Assembly: GCA_009731375.1 (NCBI GenBank) | Contig: BJOX01000014.1 | Coordinates: 993,812-1,044,533, forward strand | Origin: Paulinella micropora | Taxonomy: Eukaryota > Cercozoa > Imbricatea > Euglyphida | Reading direction: 5' to 3' | Length of the DNA: 50,722 nt | In this document: piece by piece, positions 36,607 through 47,141 of the stretch | Numbering within the stretch: position 1 is the first letter of the stretch | Layout: every line of letters begins with the position of its first letter | The notes under the pieces: generated by a model | Told to the model about the DNA's origin: nothing | Database searches by the model: none | Seen by the model: the letters and a program-made list of their open reading frames with translations, nothing else | Made by a program: the position numbers and the translations under genes

Positions 36607-36820
36607 GTCTTTTTCTTCTCAAGTTCTTCTATTCCTGGCACTTTTCGGAAGGAGATTTTGAAGGCCTTTGAGAAGGGAACGAATTTAAGTTTTGTGTCGC
36701 GCTAGTATCGGCATTGTATTGCTCTGTAATTTTAATCCATCAATCAATTCGTTCATGACTTGTATTATATTAAATGATTTTTTTCTCACAATGATTTGAA
36801 TTGATAAGTTTTGTTTATAT
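35004..36820 (+). repeat. Pyrimidine-tailed repeat, copy A (left arm of a 4.2-kb palindrome)
   Basis: It starts at tgtttgtcgagggactccctgc, then gtacgtcgacatc, an intron-like stretch ending ttcttttccag, ccaggagcttggatgg, then about 600 bp of CT/CTTT-rich sequence, a GT run, poly-T, an assembly gap (35773-36165), a long CTT tract (to 36605) and a unique 3' end (36606-36820). The complement of the whole series is found at 37070-39244. The long open frames here are low-complexity Phe/Ser/Leu artefacts. Confidence 0.8.
35773..36165. other. Assembly gap in copy A
   Basis: 393 N between poly-T and a CTT repeat; the matching position in copy B has only 10 N (38434-38443). Confidence 0.95.
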
Positions 36821-37069
36821 ACAATAAAATAAAAATTTCAACAAGTATAAAAAGTTCAACCTATACAAAAAGTTCGACCGGACCTAATAGTATGACAAAA
36901 GTTCAAACGAATAAAAAAAGATCAACAGTAAAAATTTTCATATTAAAAAAGTTCTACCTATAAACAAAGTTGAATATGTATAAAAAGTTCAACGGTGTCG
37001 AACTTTTTTTATAAGTTGAACTTTTTTTATATGTTGACATTTTTTAATAAGTTGGTTGACATCACTTGA
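36821..37069. other. Palindrome centre
   Basis: AT-rich spacer with several copies of tataaaaagttcaac and their complements (for example about 36976-36995 against 37010-37030), able to form a hairpin. It ends with ttgaatgtcgacagtta, a piece resembling the end of the MITE family at 7950 and 28818. Confidence 0.6.
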
Positions 37070-38367
37070 ATGTCGACAGTTATGTCAATTCAAATCATTG
37101 TGAGAAAAAATAATTTAATATAATACAAGTTATGAACGAATTGATTGATGTATTAAAATTACAGAGCAATACAATGCCGATACTGGCGCGACACAAAAGT
37201 TAAATTCGTTCCGTTCTCAAAGGCCTTCACAATCTCCTCCCGAAAAGTGCCAGTAAGAAAAGAACTTGAGAAGAAAAAGAAAAAAAAGAAGAAAAAAGAA
37301 GAAGAAAAAAAGAAGAAGAAGAAGAAGAAGAAGAAGAAGAAGACTGAGAAGAAGAAGAAGACTGAGAAGAAGAAGGAGAAGAAGAAGAAGAAGAAGAAGA
37401 AGAAGACTGAGAAGAAGAAGAAGAAGAAGAAGAAGAAGAAGCAGAAGAAGAAGAAGACTGAGAAGAAGAAGAAGAAGAAGAAGAAGAAGAAGAAGAAGAA
37501 GAAGAAGAAGAAGAAGAAGAAGAAGAAGAAGAAGAAGAAGAATGAGAAGAAGAAGAAGAAGAAGAAGAAGAAGAAGAAGAAGAAGAAGAAGAAGACTGAG
37601 AAGGAGAAGAAGAAGAAGACTGAGAAGGAGAAGAAGGAGAAGGAAAAGGAGAAGAAGAAGAAGAAGAAGAAGAAGAAGAAGAAGACTGAGAAGAAGACTG
37701 AGAAGAAGAAGAAGAAGAAGAAGAAGACTGAGAAGAAGACTGAGCAGAAGAAGAAGAAGAAGAAGAAGAAGAAGAAGAAGAAGAAGAAGACTGAGAAGAA
37801 GAAGACTGAGAAGAAGAAAAAGAAGACTGAGAAGAAGAAGAAGAAGAAGAAGAAGAAGAAGACTGAAAAGAAGAAGAAGAAGAAGAAGACTGAGAAGAAG
37901 AAGAAGAAGAAGAAGAAGAAGAAGAAGACTGAGAAGAAGAAGCAGACTGAGAAGAAGAAGAAGACTGAGAAGAAGAAGAAGACTGAGAAGGAGAAGAAGA
38001 AGAAGAAGAAGAAGAAGAAGAAGAAGAAGAAGAAGAAGACTGAGAAGAAGAAGAAGAAGAAGAAGAAGAAGAAGAAGAAGAAGAAGAAGAAGAAGAAGGA
38101 AGAAGAAGAAGGAAGAAGAAGAAGCAGAAGAAGGAGAAGAAGAATGAAGAAGAAGAAGGAAGAAGGAAGAAGAAGGAAGAAGGAAGAGGAAGAAGAAGAA
38201 GAAGAAGAAGAAGAAGAAGAAGAAGAATGAAAAAGCGTTTAAAATGACCCCCACGGCAGCGAGCAGCAAGTAATGTACGTCTTCCCATTCCTTTGCGCAC
38301 ATGTCGCTTCACATATTAACAATTACGTCTGATCGAGCAAAAACTATGAAACACCGGCTCACAGGGC

Positions 38368-38433
<66 letters not shown>

Positions 38434-38475
38434 NNNNNNNNNNAAAAAAAAAAAAAAAAAAAAAAACACACACAG

Positions 38476-38506
<31 letters not shown>

Positions 38507-38957
38507 CACACACACTAATGATTAAAATTCTTAGTTTCCGAAAAAAAAAGAAAGAGAGAGAGAGAGAGAGAAAGGCTTGAAGAAAAGAAAGAATAAAAAA
38601 GAAAAAAAGAAACAAAAAGAGAGAAAACGATTAGAATAAAAAGATAGAAAAAGCAGGTGACGCAGACAAAAGAAAATACGAGAAAGGGTTTAAGTAAGAA
38701 ATGAGCAAAGAAAACAAAAAGAAAAAAGTAAAGATAAAAAAGAAAGAAAATTAAAGAAAGAAAAGAGAAGAAACAAAAAGAAAAAAAAAGAAACAGAATT
38801 TGAAAGAATTCGAAATAAAAGAAAAAACTTCCAGAAAAGAAAAGAAAGAAAGAAAGCAAAAAGACACAAAAGAAAGAAAGAAAAGATAGCAAGAAAGAAA
38901 AGAGAAAAAAACGAATAGAACGAAAAGAAAAGAAAGAACAAAAAGCAAGCGGATGGT

Positions 38958-38988
<31 letters not shown>

Positions 38989-39290
38989 GAGAGAGAGAGA
39001 GGGGGAGAGAGAGAGAGAGAGAGTATAATGGAAAGAAGGATGCAAGGAAGAACTGAGAAAAGAAGAGAAGACATGTGAGCTCGTGTTGTCAGGTCGGACG
39101 CAGGAACGCCGGCGCCATCCAAGCTCCTGGCTGGAAAAGAAAAAGATGCAACAAAGAAACGTCAAAAAGACCTGTTTTTGCGTAGGATTAGTTAACTGCT
39201 TCGGATGTCGACGTACCTGTGCAGGGAGTCCCTCGACAAACACAAATTATCTATGGTGAAGAGAACAAACACGTACCAACGACATTTTCC
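37070..39290 (-). repeat. Pyrimidine-tailed repeat, copy B (right arm of the palindrome)
   Basis: Inverted copy of 35004-36820. Inner unique parts (37080-37275) differ from copy A by several per cent by eye, while the outer 700 bp (38515-39244) look almost identical. The GAA/GACTGA repeat block (37270-38227) is longer than in copy A, and about 38228-38370 has extra unique sequence not seen in A. A 10-N gap lies in the poly-A run. Confidence 0.8.
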
Positions 39291-39474
39291 ACGAACAGTC
39301 TGGGTTGTGTGGAAAAAAAAGGGTTGCTTGGATTTCAGTTTGAAAAAAAATGGTTGCCAGCGAAAGATGGCAGGCCTATTTTAGTAAAAAAGAAAAATAC
39401 GATTTCTACGATTTCTGCGGCGACAAAGTTTTTTTCTAAAATGGGGCCGGCCGTTTGCGTGGGAAAAATTTGAA
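39291..39474. other. Spacer between copies B and C
   Basis: Short unique sequence with poly-A-like runs and no recognised gene. Confidence 0.35.
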
Positions 39475-40553
39475 CAGTGTGGTGCAAACCTTCGTTGGGC
39501 AAGATGTCGTTGGCAGGTTCTTGCTCTCTTCACCATGTTGTGTATCACAGGTACGTCGACATCTCATCCGACTCAAGAACAGGTCTTTTCGGCTTTTCTT
39601 TGTTGCATCCCCCCCTTTTTTTTCCAGCCAGGAGCTTGGATAGCTTTCCCGCGTCGCGCCAGCTGACAACAGGTCGTCTCTTCTTTCGCAGTTCTTCTCT
39701 TCCTTGCATCCTTCTCGTATATACTCTCTCTCTCTCTCTCCCTCTCTCTCTCTCTCTCAAAGTCCCTCTCTGTCTCGTCTTCTTGCTTGCTTCTTTGAAT
39801 TTCAGAACTCTTTTCGTTCCATTCGTTTTCTCTCTTGTTCTCTTTCTTTTTCTTTTTCTTTCTTTTTTTTCTTTTTTTTCTTTCTTTCTTTCTTTCTTTC
39901 TTTCTTTTGCCCTCATACTTGCCAATCCTTCCTTTCTTTCTTTCTTTTCTATCTTTCTTTTCTTTCTTTTCTCTCTTTTCTTTCTTTTTTTATTTTCTTT
40001 CTTTTGTTCTATTTCTTATCTTTCGTTTCCTTCTTTCTTGCTTTCTCTCTCTCTCTCTCTCTTTTTTTTCTTTCTTTCTTTTCTTTCCTTTCTTTTTTCT
40101 CGTTTCCTTCCGCATTTTTTTCTTTTCTCTTTCTTTTCTTTTTATCTCTTTCTCTTGCCCTTACACTTGGTAATCATTCTCTCTTTTCCTTCTTTGTTCG
40201 GAAGTTTTCTCTCCTTTCTTTTCTTTCCTTTCTTTTTTCTCTTCTGTCCGCCTTTTTTTCTTTTCTCTCTTTTTACTCTTTCTCTTGCCCTTACACTTGG
40301 TAATCCTTCCTTTCTCTCTTTTCTTTCTTTCTTTCTTTTCTTTGTTCTTTTCTTTCTTTCTTTTTTACATTCTTTTCTTTTCCTCTGCCTCTGTCTTTTT
40401 TTTTTCGTTTCTTTTCTTTCCCTCTCTTTTCTTTTTCTATTGTCTTTTTCGTTTCTTTCTTTTCTCCCTCTCTTTTCTTTATTTTCTCTTTTTCTTTTCT
40501 TTTTTTAAAATATATATTGCTCTTAAACTTAGTAATCCTTCCTTTCTTTTCTT
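39475..40553 (+). repeat. Pyrimidine-tailed repeat, copy C
   Basis: Diverged third copy in plus orientation: caggtacgtcgacatc at about 39548, ttttccagccaggagcttggat at about 39621, cttccttgcatccttc near 39700, then about 800 bp of CTTT-rich sequence. It is head-to-head with copy B: gtgaagagaacaaac...caacgacat near 39255 mirrors the complement of about 39500-39540. It contains the internal repeat ttgcccttacacttggtaat twice (about 40155 and 40287). Confidence 0.7.
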
Positions 40554-43248
40554 TGCCATGTGGCAACATTTGTTGCCATGTGGCAACAATTTTTCAGTAC
40601 TAATTTTTAAAAACATTATCACGATTAAACCGTGGCTGTTTTCATGAATAAAACGCTAGAAAACTGTTGGAAAAGTCATTAACAAGCGCGTCGTAAAATT
40701 TCTCGACAAAACTTTTAGTTGAAGTTTTTTTTTTCGATTGAAGGGTGACCCCTCCTAGTGCACTTTTTCCACGCAAATTCACCACATAACGATTTTTTTT
40801 GGAAAAGATGGAGGTGGGAGACACCCTTTCAGTCCCTGTTGTGCGCTTTGGGAGGGCTTGGGCAAAAAAAAGAAATTTGGCGATCCCACCTTTAAGAACA
40901 TTGTGGCTTTGGGGGTGTTGACAGAAAAAGAAACAAAAAACCAAAAAGCTTTAACCACGCTGCGTTTTGATGGAAACGATTATTACTTCTTCACGAAGCA
41001 TTTGAAGCCAGAGCCTGGGCAGGCATGGTCGAGTTTGAAGTTCATGAATGCAGAGGAGAAAGAGGTGGAGATGGAGGTTTCGGAGGATGAAGAAGAAGAA
41101 CAGGAGGAACAGGAGGAGGAACAAAAACAGCAACAGAATCTGGATGAGGCGGGTGAGGAAAAAGAGGAGGAGGAGGAGGGAGGTGAGGATGAGGCTGTTC
41201 CCTTTCTTAACCCCAGCCCCTATACAGCCCAGCAAGTGGAGGAGGAGAAACAAAAAGTATTGGACTGGAAAGTGGGTCCCCAGGCAGTGGACTGGGGAGG
41301 AGATCGTCCTCGCCACAAGGCGAAGTCTACGATGGAAGAGAAGTTTGACATCTCCCCCCTCGCGTCCCCCCTCCTCTTTCTTTGCCATTTCGTTTTGTTT
41401 TTCTTATTCCAGTTTGCATCCCCATACGCTTTTTTTACATGTGTCTGGTTTTTTTTTTGAATATTGTTATGTCGTTGCAGAGGAATAATGTAATGAAAAT
41501 TAATTTCAACTCCCTTTGTTTTGTTTGGTTTTTTTTGTCATCATGGTGTCCGCTTTCGTGCAAAATTTTGCGTGATTGCCAAAAATTTTTTATTTTATTT
41601 TTTTGTTTTTCCGGTTTGTAGACACTTTCTTCATTTTTTCCCCATGTCGGCTTTAACATCCATCCTTCAGCTCACCAACCAGGAGCTTGCAAAACAACAA
41701 AATAATGGTTTAGCAAAAGCATTGTCCACTGAGGAGTTCTGGCTTTTTTTGGGGCTGCTGGTACGCATTTCCATTGCAGACAGGGGTCGAAGAAGGTCGC
41801 ACTGGGCCCCCAAGGAGGGTGAGAGGACGGATGGCTTGCCAGGAGATGGTTTTGGTGAGTATATGGCGCTGAATTGCTTCGACACCATTTTGAAATGTCT
41901 ACGTACTGGGCCCCCTGCAACTGATGATGATCCTTTTTTGCCAATGCGAGCATTCGCTGAAGCTGTTGACGCCAAGCCAAGGGCTGCAATCGTTCCTGGG
42001 GGGGTAATTACTATCGGTGAGAGCATGGGTCAATATACAGGGGAAGGTATGCCTGGCCAAATGTGTGTCCCCCGTAAGCCAATCCCTGTTGGAAGGGAAT
42101 ATCATACAGCGTGCGATGTCGGAACGGGGGTCTGTATCGCCATGGAAATAGTGGAGGGTAAGGACAGAGATAAACACAAGGAGTTCGCCAAAGAGTTTGG
42201 AGTCACGACGGCCACTACCCTTCGTTTATTCAAGCCGTGGTGGGGAACAGGTCGCATTTTCATCGGCGATTCCTGGTTCGCTTCTTGCAAAACAGCAGTC
42301 GAGATGAAGAAAAGGGGGGTCGATTTTGTTGGAATGGTGAAGACTGCTCATGTGGGCTTTCCTGTGCGGCTTCTACACAGTAGAAGGCGGGGGGGGGGAA
42401 GGGGAAGGGCGATTTAGCTTCTGCGACATGCGAAAAGGAGGGGGTGAAGCTATTGGCAGTCAACCAAAACGATCACAACCAGCAGCAACTTATTGCTACC
42501 TGCTCCACTACCTTGCCTGGAATGCCTCGTAATGCTCGTTTTAGTCAGTCTGTGCCCCGTGTCCCCAGGTGCGAGGCTGTGGCCCTTTATTATTCTGCTT
42601 TTAATGCGGTTGATATGTTTAATTCCGCACGCCGCGGGTCAAACTCTCTCAATTTGTCTTTTATTTTGAATGACTGGAAGAAGGTCGATTTTATGATTTT
42701 GATGGACTTCATTATCACCAACGCTTACAAACATTATTGTTTTTTTTAGCCAGTCGTCCTTGGCCAACCTGAACATGACGAAGGGCGACAACAGGCCGGG
42801 GTATTTCAAATCTGTGCTTGCTGCAGCCCTCCTCAGGCAAGGTGCACCCCCTTATTCCCAACCCCCCAATGCCCTCGCTTCTGACCCCCATGCCCCTGCC
42901 CAACCTATCATCCCAAAATGCATGGAACTTCGTAGGTAACCCCTAGTAATCATGTCGGACAAAGCAAAAAAGAAACAGGAGGCAGGTAGAGCATATAATG
43001 AGAGCATAGAGAGGCCCAAAAGGCGTAGGTGTCGTGTTTGTTTGTATGCCTCTTCTGTCAGCAAGTCGTCTTACACGAGCTATTACTGTGGCACCTGTGG
43101 CCCCGACATGCCCCTGTGTAGCGGTGAAGGCAGAACGTGTCATGCCTGGCATAAACAAAACGGCAAACCAGCAAAAAAAAGCAGCGGACTTGATTTTCGA
43201 GGCCTTGAAGTAGCCTACTTGTTTGTTGCCACGTGGCAACCACTGCTT
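40554..43248 (+). mobile_element. Decayed piggyBac-like DNA transposon
   Basis: It contains an acidic N-terminal part, the DDE transposase core and a Cys/His-rich C-terminal finger, all in plus orientation. Both borders carry a near-palindrome, ttgcca(t/c)gtggcaac: twice at 40554-40588 and once at about 43227-43242, each followed by ttttcag. These may mark the ends, but they repeat directly rather than inverted, and no TTAA target site was identified. Confidence 0.6.
40798..43248 (+). pseudogene. piggyBac-like transposase (broken)
   Basis: Segments: about 40800-41345 (N-terminal, with TLRFDGNDYYFFTKHLKPE resembling a small SH3/Tudor-like fold, then a Glu-rich stretch); a probable intron; about 41622-42417 (core) with GGVITIGESMGQYTG and FIGDSWFASCKTA; a frameshift in the G-rich run near 42388-42410; 42444-42749 with NAVDMFNSARRG; then 42952-43248 with CRVC...YYCGTCG...LC...CHAWHK, the zinc-binding C-terminal finger of piggyBac transposases. 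The second and third catalytic Asp (42268, 42612) are present, but the first, expected in a DES or DEM motif, is Gly (GES at 42016-42024). With the frameshift and this change the copy cannot be active as it stands. Confidence 0.75.
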
Positions 43249-43261
43249 TTCAGACTAGGGG

Positions 43262-43478
43262 CCGGTGCCAGTGTTCTCCAAGAGGATGGGCACCAAGAGG
43301 TCGGGGCTATCGGGGAAGGGGAGGCCGGACCCCAGCGCGCCCTCCCAGAGGACACGGATACTGGAATTATAGCTCCAGTTCCAGCTCCAACTACCCCCAG
43401 CAAGCTTATACCGCTGCGGAGGGGGGACGTCAAGACGAAGACACTGGCTCAGGTGAGCGTGTTGAAGTCCTAGAATGA
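43262..43478 (+). pseudogene. Gag C-terminal fragment, RG-rich
   Basis: The frame ending at the stop 43476-43478 encodes GRGYRGRGGRTPARPPRGHG followed by a Ser/Tyr/Gln-rich piece. An Arg-Gly-rich nucleic-acid-binding end in place of zinc knuckles is known in several gypsy Gag proteins. The upstream part is cut off at the junction with the piggyBac-like element. Confidence 0.45.
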
Positions 43479-43553
43479 CGGGAGGAAAAGAGGGAGGAGG
43501 AGAAGAGAAAGAAGGAGATAAAAACTGTTCTTTTTAATCCGACAGTCACAGTT

Positions 43554-46500
43554 ATGCCTACTGTTGCTGAACAGGATACGAACGGTTCCGTTCCTCCTAG
43601 ACGTGAAGTTGAAGGCACACAGCCTCACAAGCCTCAAGGTAAGCATTTGCTAGTTCATCCTTCGAGAGCTAATATGATAAATGATGCGAATAGGAAGGCG
43701 AAGAAGGCGATGGAGGAGAGGAAGCCGCAACTGAAGGCTAGGTCTCCGCCTACGAAGAAGCAGCGGACCGTTCCCCCGCCAAAGGACGCAACCGTCTCTA
43801 CGGTAGACAAGTGTACATCTAGTGTACCGGACTCTGTCAAGCGGACACTTGAGATACCGGAAGCCCCGGAGACTCAAGAAGTTAAGTTGGAGGAAAAGAG
43901 GGAAGAACGGAAGGAGGACAAGGAACTTGAGCTTAGACTCAAAACCCTAGAACAAAAAATTCATGTGCTAGCGGCTAGTATACATAGACCGGACGCGCTA
44001 TGCTACACTGACCTCTTTTGTGAAACTTTACAAACCACATTAAAAGTTGGTAATGATACGATGGCGAATATTAATATTGTCGGCCAGAAGTTTTTGAATA
44101 GTCACCGGACATGGGTTGACAAAAATATTAGAAAAACAAAGGGGACCCTAAAAGGGGTAGGCAGCCGTACGGAAATTACGGGCATCGTCACATTAATTTT
44201 CAAATTGAAATCCGGTCGAGTATATCGTGCGGACCTCTATGTTGTCCCCGATTACCACGGTTCAATCCTGCTGTCGTATGACCAATTGGCTACGATGGGG
44301 GCAGTGATCGATTGCGCCGCACGGCGAGTAATTTATGGAGTGAAGAATGGAGAGAAGGAGGATATTAATCCGATGACTGCTACTGACTCATACGAGGCTT
44401 TTGAGCTGAGTCTAGCAACGGAGAGAAAAAGGTTGGCCTTCGTACATGAGGCAACTGAAGCCTATGTACACCCCTATGTCACAGTGCCGGACGAACTGTC
44501 CTGGACCGACAATTGGGAGACGGAGATGCAGGCGTATACGGTTACGATTCCCGCATTGGACAAAAAGTCTATTGATGACTTAATCGTAGCGCGTAATGAG
44601 GAGATAATATGTGTTGCGAAACAGTGCCCGTCGTTGGCCAGATTCGCAGAAGGTGGTGGGGCAGATGTCCATATTACTAATGGCTACTGTTACCACGCAA
44701 AGATGTCAGATGAAAAGAGAGAGGCGTTTGTGCCAAGGAGGAAGGGGCGTATCCCCGATACTCCAGAGGATGACATTAAAACTTTTATCACGAACTTTTG
44801 GGGCGATGTGCCTACCTGGCCGCGCTCATTAACTGAAGTGAAAAAGTGTCTACGGACTCTATTTGAGAGTAACAAGCCGTATACTGTCATTCTGCCGTAC
44901 AATGAGAAGGCGATATGGGCACAGGAGATAAGGGACCGGCTTATTGATCATCCTATACCGGTTCCCTCTCGCAAGCAACAGTTAGTGGTGGCTTGTCGAC
45001 TCGGGTCTCGGGAGCAGAGCAGTGCATACAAGCGGAAGCTCAGAGCCCAGGACAAGTTGAAATTGATACCTCAAGCTTTCACATGCTTTGATGGTTTCTA
45101 CACCCGTAAGGCTCCGATACAATACGCGAACCTTATTGATATGCTTGTCGGACTCGGTCATGATGATGAGCCGGACACAGTCACGTATGAACGGACGGGA
45201 CTGGACGATTTGTCCGAGGAAGATTTGAGTTTGGAGGAGGACTTAGCGCCCCTCAAAGAACATAAGAAGATGTCGGAGGAAGATTTCCAAGCGGCGGCGC
45301 GGAAAATTTTAGAAGAAGGAGTGGGTACGGAGAGAGAGAAGGAGCTTCTCAAAGCTAAGATGGAGGCGTACAGAGAAATTTTCGACCCTCCTCGGGCAGG
45401 TGGTGTAAAGTCGGAGGACTTCACTGCTGTCATTTACAAGATACCGGGTGCGGAGCCATCTCCGGCACCGCGGAGGGCAAATTTGAGCATACATGAGGCG
45501 AAGATAGCGGAGGAGAACGTGAGACAGTTGCTCAATGAGGACTTTATTGAGAGATCTACATCTCCAATTGTCTCTCAACCGAAAATCGTCCCCAAGCCAG
45601 GAGGAGAATGGCGTTTGACGATCAATTATGCCCGTGTGAATAAGGTGCTAGAGGAAGAGAGAAATCCTCTGCCGACCTTAGAAGAGGGCAGAAGAGTGCT
45701 GCGGAATGCTAAATTCTATTCGGTCATTGACCTTAAGAACGGCTTCTGGCAGATACCACTGGACGAGAAATCCAGATGGCTGACTGCATTCGTGGTTGGT
45801 ATGGAAATATACCAGTGGAAGGTGCTTCCGATGGGACTCAAACAGGCCCCGGGGCTCTTTCAGAAGGCGATGCAGAAGATGTTGAGTGGTCAATATGACG
45901 ACCAGTCGGAGGATGGTTTTATGAGAAGGAGAGGACAGAAGGCGGGAGAATATGCATTTTGTTACATCGATGACATTATCGTATACTCTAACACAATGGA
46001 AGAGCATATCGATCACTTGTCAGATGTCTTCAGGCGCATCGGAGCTTTTGGCCTGAAATGCAACTTAAAGAAATGTCAGCTTGCAAAGACAAGTGTGACG
46101 TATTTGGGTTACGAGATTTCTCATAACAGAGTCTCGATATCGCGCGAGAAGAGGGAGGAGATCATGAGTAGACAGTTGCCAAAGAATCGCACAGAGTTAC
46201 ACTCTTTTCTTGCGATGGCACAGTACTACAGCCAGTTCATACCCGATTGGGGTGCAACTCGGGCTAAGTTGGAGAAGATGATTGATTTTGGAGACTTTGA
46301 GAAGTGGGATGAGGAGGCTTTGCAGGCGTTTAATACGCTCAAAGATCTCATTTACAAAGATCCCAAGGACGGCGGATTAGTACTTATGATGCCCGACTTT
46401 ACGAAGCCGTTCGTAGTCGACACGGATGCATCTAAGTTTGCGATTGGCGCGGTGCTGCAACAGGAAGATGAGGAGAAAAAGTTGCGCCCGATCATGTTTA

Positions 46501-47033
46501 TTAGTAGAAAGCTGTGTGCGGCGGAGCGAAATTACTGCACGCGACAGAGGGAGGCGTTGGCAGTAGTATGGGCTCTCAAGAGGCTCAGAGAATACTTGTG
46601 GGGAGGACCTCTATTCACGGTTAGGACCGATCATCACAACCTTCTTTGGTTGATGAATCATGAACAAACCGGCCGTTTGGCGCGGTGGCAAGCTTTCTTG
46701 TCATGTTTCAATTTCACGATGGTCTACTTACCGGGAAAGCGAAACGTAGTCGCTGATAGCCTTTCCAGGCTAGAGTTTCAGTCGGAGGTGTCGGCTCTCG
46801 TATCATCAGTGGAGATGATGGACCTGTCCACGGACAAGGTATACGAGGTGAGCCACATAGAGGCGATGCAGATGGCAAGAGGCGTTCGTTATGACCGCAC
46901 GGGTCTACGATATAGTCCTCAAGGCCCGGAGCATGGCATATGCTGTGAGGCGCATGTTCTCGAAGATGCTGAGTGTCTTATGAGCATACGAGAATGCGAA
47001 GGCGAATATAAAAGAGGAGGAGGAGACGACTGA
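43554..47033 (+). CDS. Gypsy Pol, part 1: protease, reverse transcriptase, RNase H
   Basis: ATG at 43554. Residues 1-150 are basic and acidic linker. A protease-like region follows, with NDTMANINIV at residues 167-176, where DTG or DSG is expected, and ILLSYDQLATMGAVID downstream. The reverse transcriptase has VIDLKNGF (D726), LPMGLKQAP and YIDD (residues 804-807). RNase H has VVDTDASK (D956), REALAVVWALK and RTDHHNL. The end of RNase H, LPGKRNVVADSLSRL, is intact. The frame stops at 47031-47033 while the coding sense continues in the next frame, so the stop reflects a frameshift. Apart from that, no stop occurs in 1,159 codons, which indicates a young element. Confidence 0.85.
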   Translation: MPTVAEQDTNGSVPPRREVEGTQPHKPQGKHLLVHPSRANMINDANRKAKKAMEERKPQLKARSPPTKKQRTVPPPKDATVSTVDKCTSSVPDSVKRTLEIPEAPETQEVKLEEKREERKEDKELELRLKTLEQKIHVLAASIHRPDALCYTDLFCETLQTTLKVGNDTMANINIVGQKFLNSHRTWVDKNIRKTKGTLKGVGSRTEITGIVTLIFKLKSGRVYRADLYVVPDYHGSILLSYDQLATMGAVIDCAARRVIYGVKNGEKEDINPMTATDSYEAFELSLATERKRLAFVHEATEAYVHPYVTVPDELSWTDNWETEMQAYTVTIPALDKKSIDDLIVARNEEIICVAKQCPSLARFAEGGGADVHITNGYCYHAKMSDEKREAFVPRRKGRIPDTPEDDIKTFITNFWGDVPTWPRSLTEVKKCLRTLFESNKPYTVILPYNEKAIWAQEIRDRLIDHPIPVPSRKQQLVVACRLGSREQSSAYKRKLRAQDKLKLIPQAFTCFDGFYTRKAPIQYANLIDMLVGLGHDDEPDTVTYERTGLDDLSEEDLSLEEDLAPLKEHKKMSEEDFQAAARKILEEGVGTEREKELLKAKMEAYREIFDPPRAGGVKSEDFTAVIYKIPGAEPSPAPRRANLSIHEAKIAEENVRQLLNEDFIERSTSPIVSQPKIVPKPGGEWRLTINYARVNKVLEEERNPLPTLEEGRRVLRNAKFYSVIDLKNGFWQIPLDEKSRWLTAFVVGMEIYQWKVLPMGLKQAPGLFQKAMQKMLSGQYDDQSEDGFMRRRGQKAGEYAFCYIDDIIVYSNTMEEHIDHLSDVFRRIGAFGLKCNLKKCQLAKTSVTYLGYEISHNRVSISREKREEIMSRQLPKNRTELHSFLAMAQYYSQFIPDWGATRAKLEKMIDFGDFEKWDEEALQAFNTLKDLIYKDPKDGGLVLMMPDFTKPFVVDTDASKFAIGAVLQQEDEEKKLRPIMFISRKLCAAERNYCTRQREALAVVWALKRLREYLWGGPLFTVRTDHHNLLWLMNHEQTGRLARWQAFLSCFNFTMVYLPGKRNVVADSLSRLEFQSEVSALVSSVEMMDLSTDKVYEVSHIEAMQMARGVRYDRTGLRYSPQGPEHGICCEAHVLEDAECLMSIRECEGEYKRGGGDD

Positions 47034-47140
47034 GGTCTATACTGAACCTCCACAGGAAAATCGAAGCGAGCTTGATGAAGACCCGGAGAGGGTAGGAGTA
47101 AGGTTGGAGGACGGTACTATTCATATCGCCTCGCCTACCG
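47005..47140 (+). other. Frameshifted linker between RNase H and integrase
   Basis: From about 47005 to 47140 the plausible coding frame is +1 relative to both flanking parts: EEEETTEVYTEPPQENRSEL and onward to IHIASPTAW. Two small compensating indels, or a sequencing problem in the GGA and GCA runs at either end, would explain it. Confidence 0.65.
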
Positions 47141-47141
47141 C

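Noticed and set aside
35277-36705. Long Phe/Leu/Ser-rich frames suggesting membrane proteins
   Set aside because: Translation of CTTT and CTT repeats; the same holds for 37217-38312, 38515-39243 and 39477-40508.
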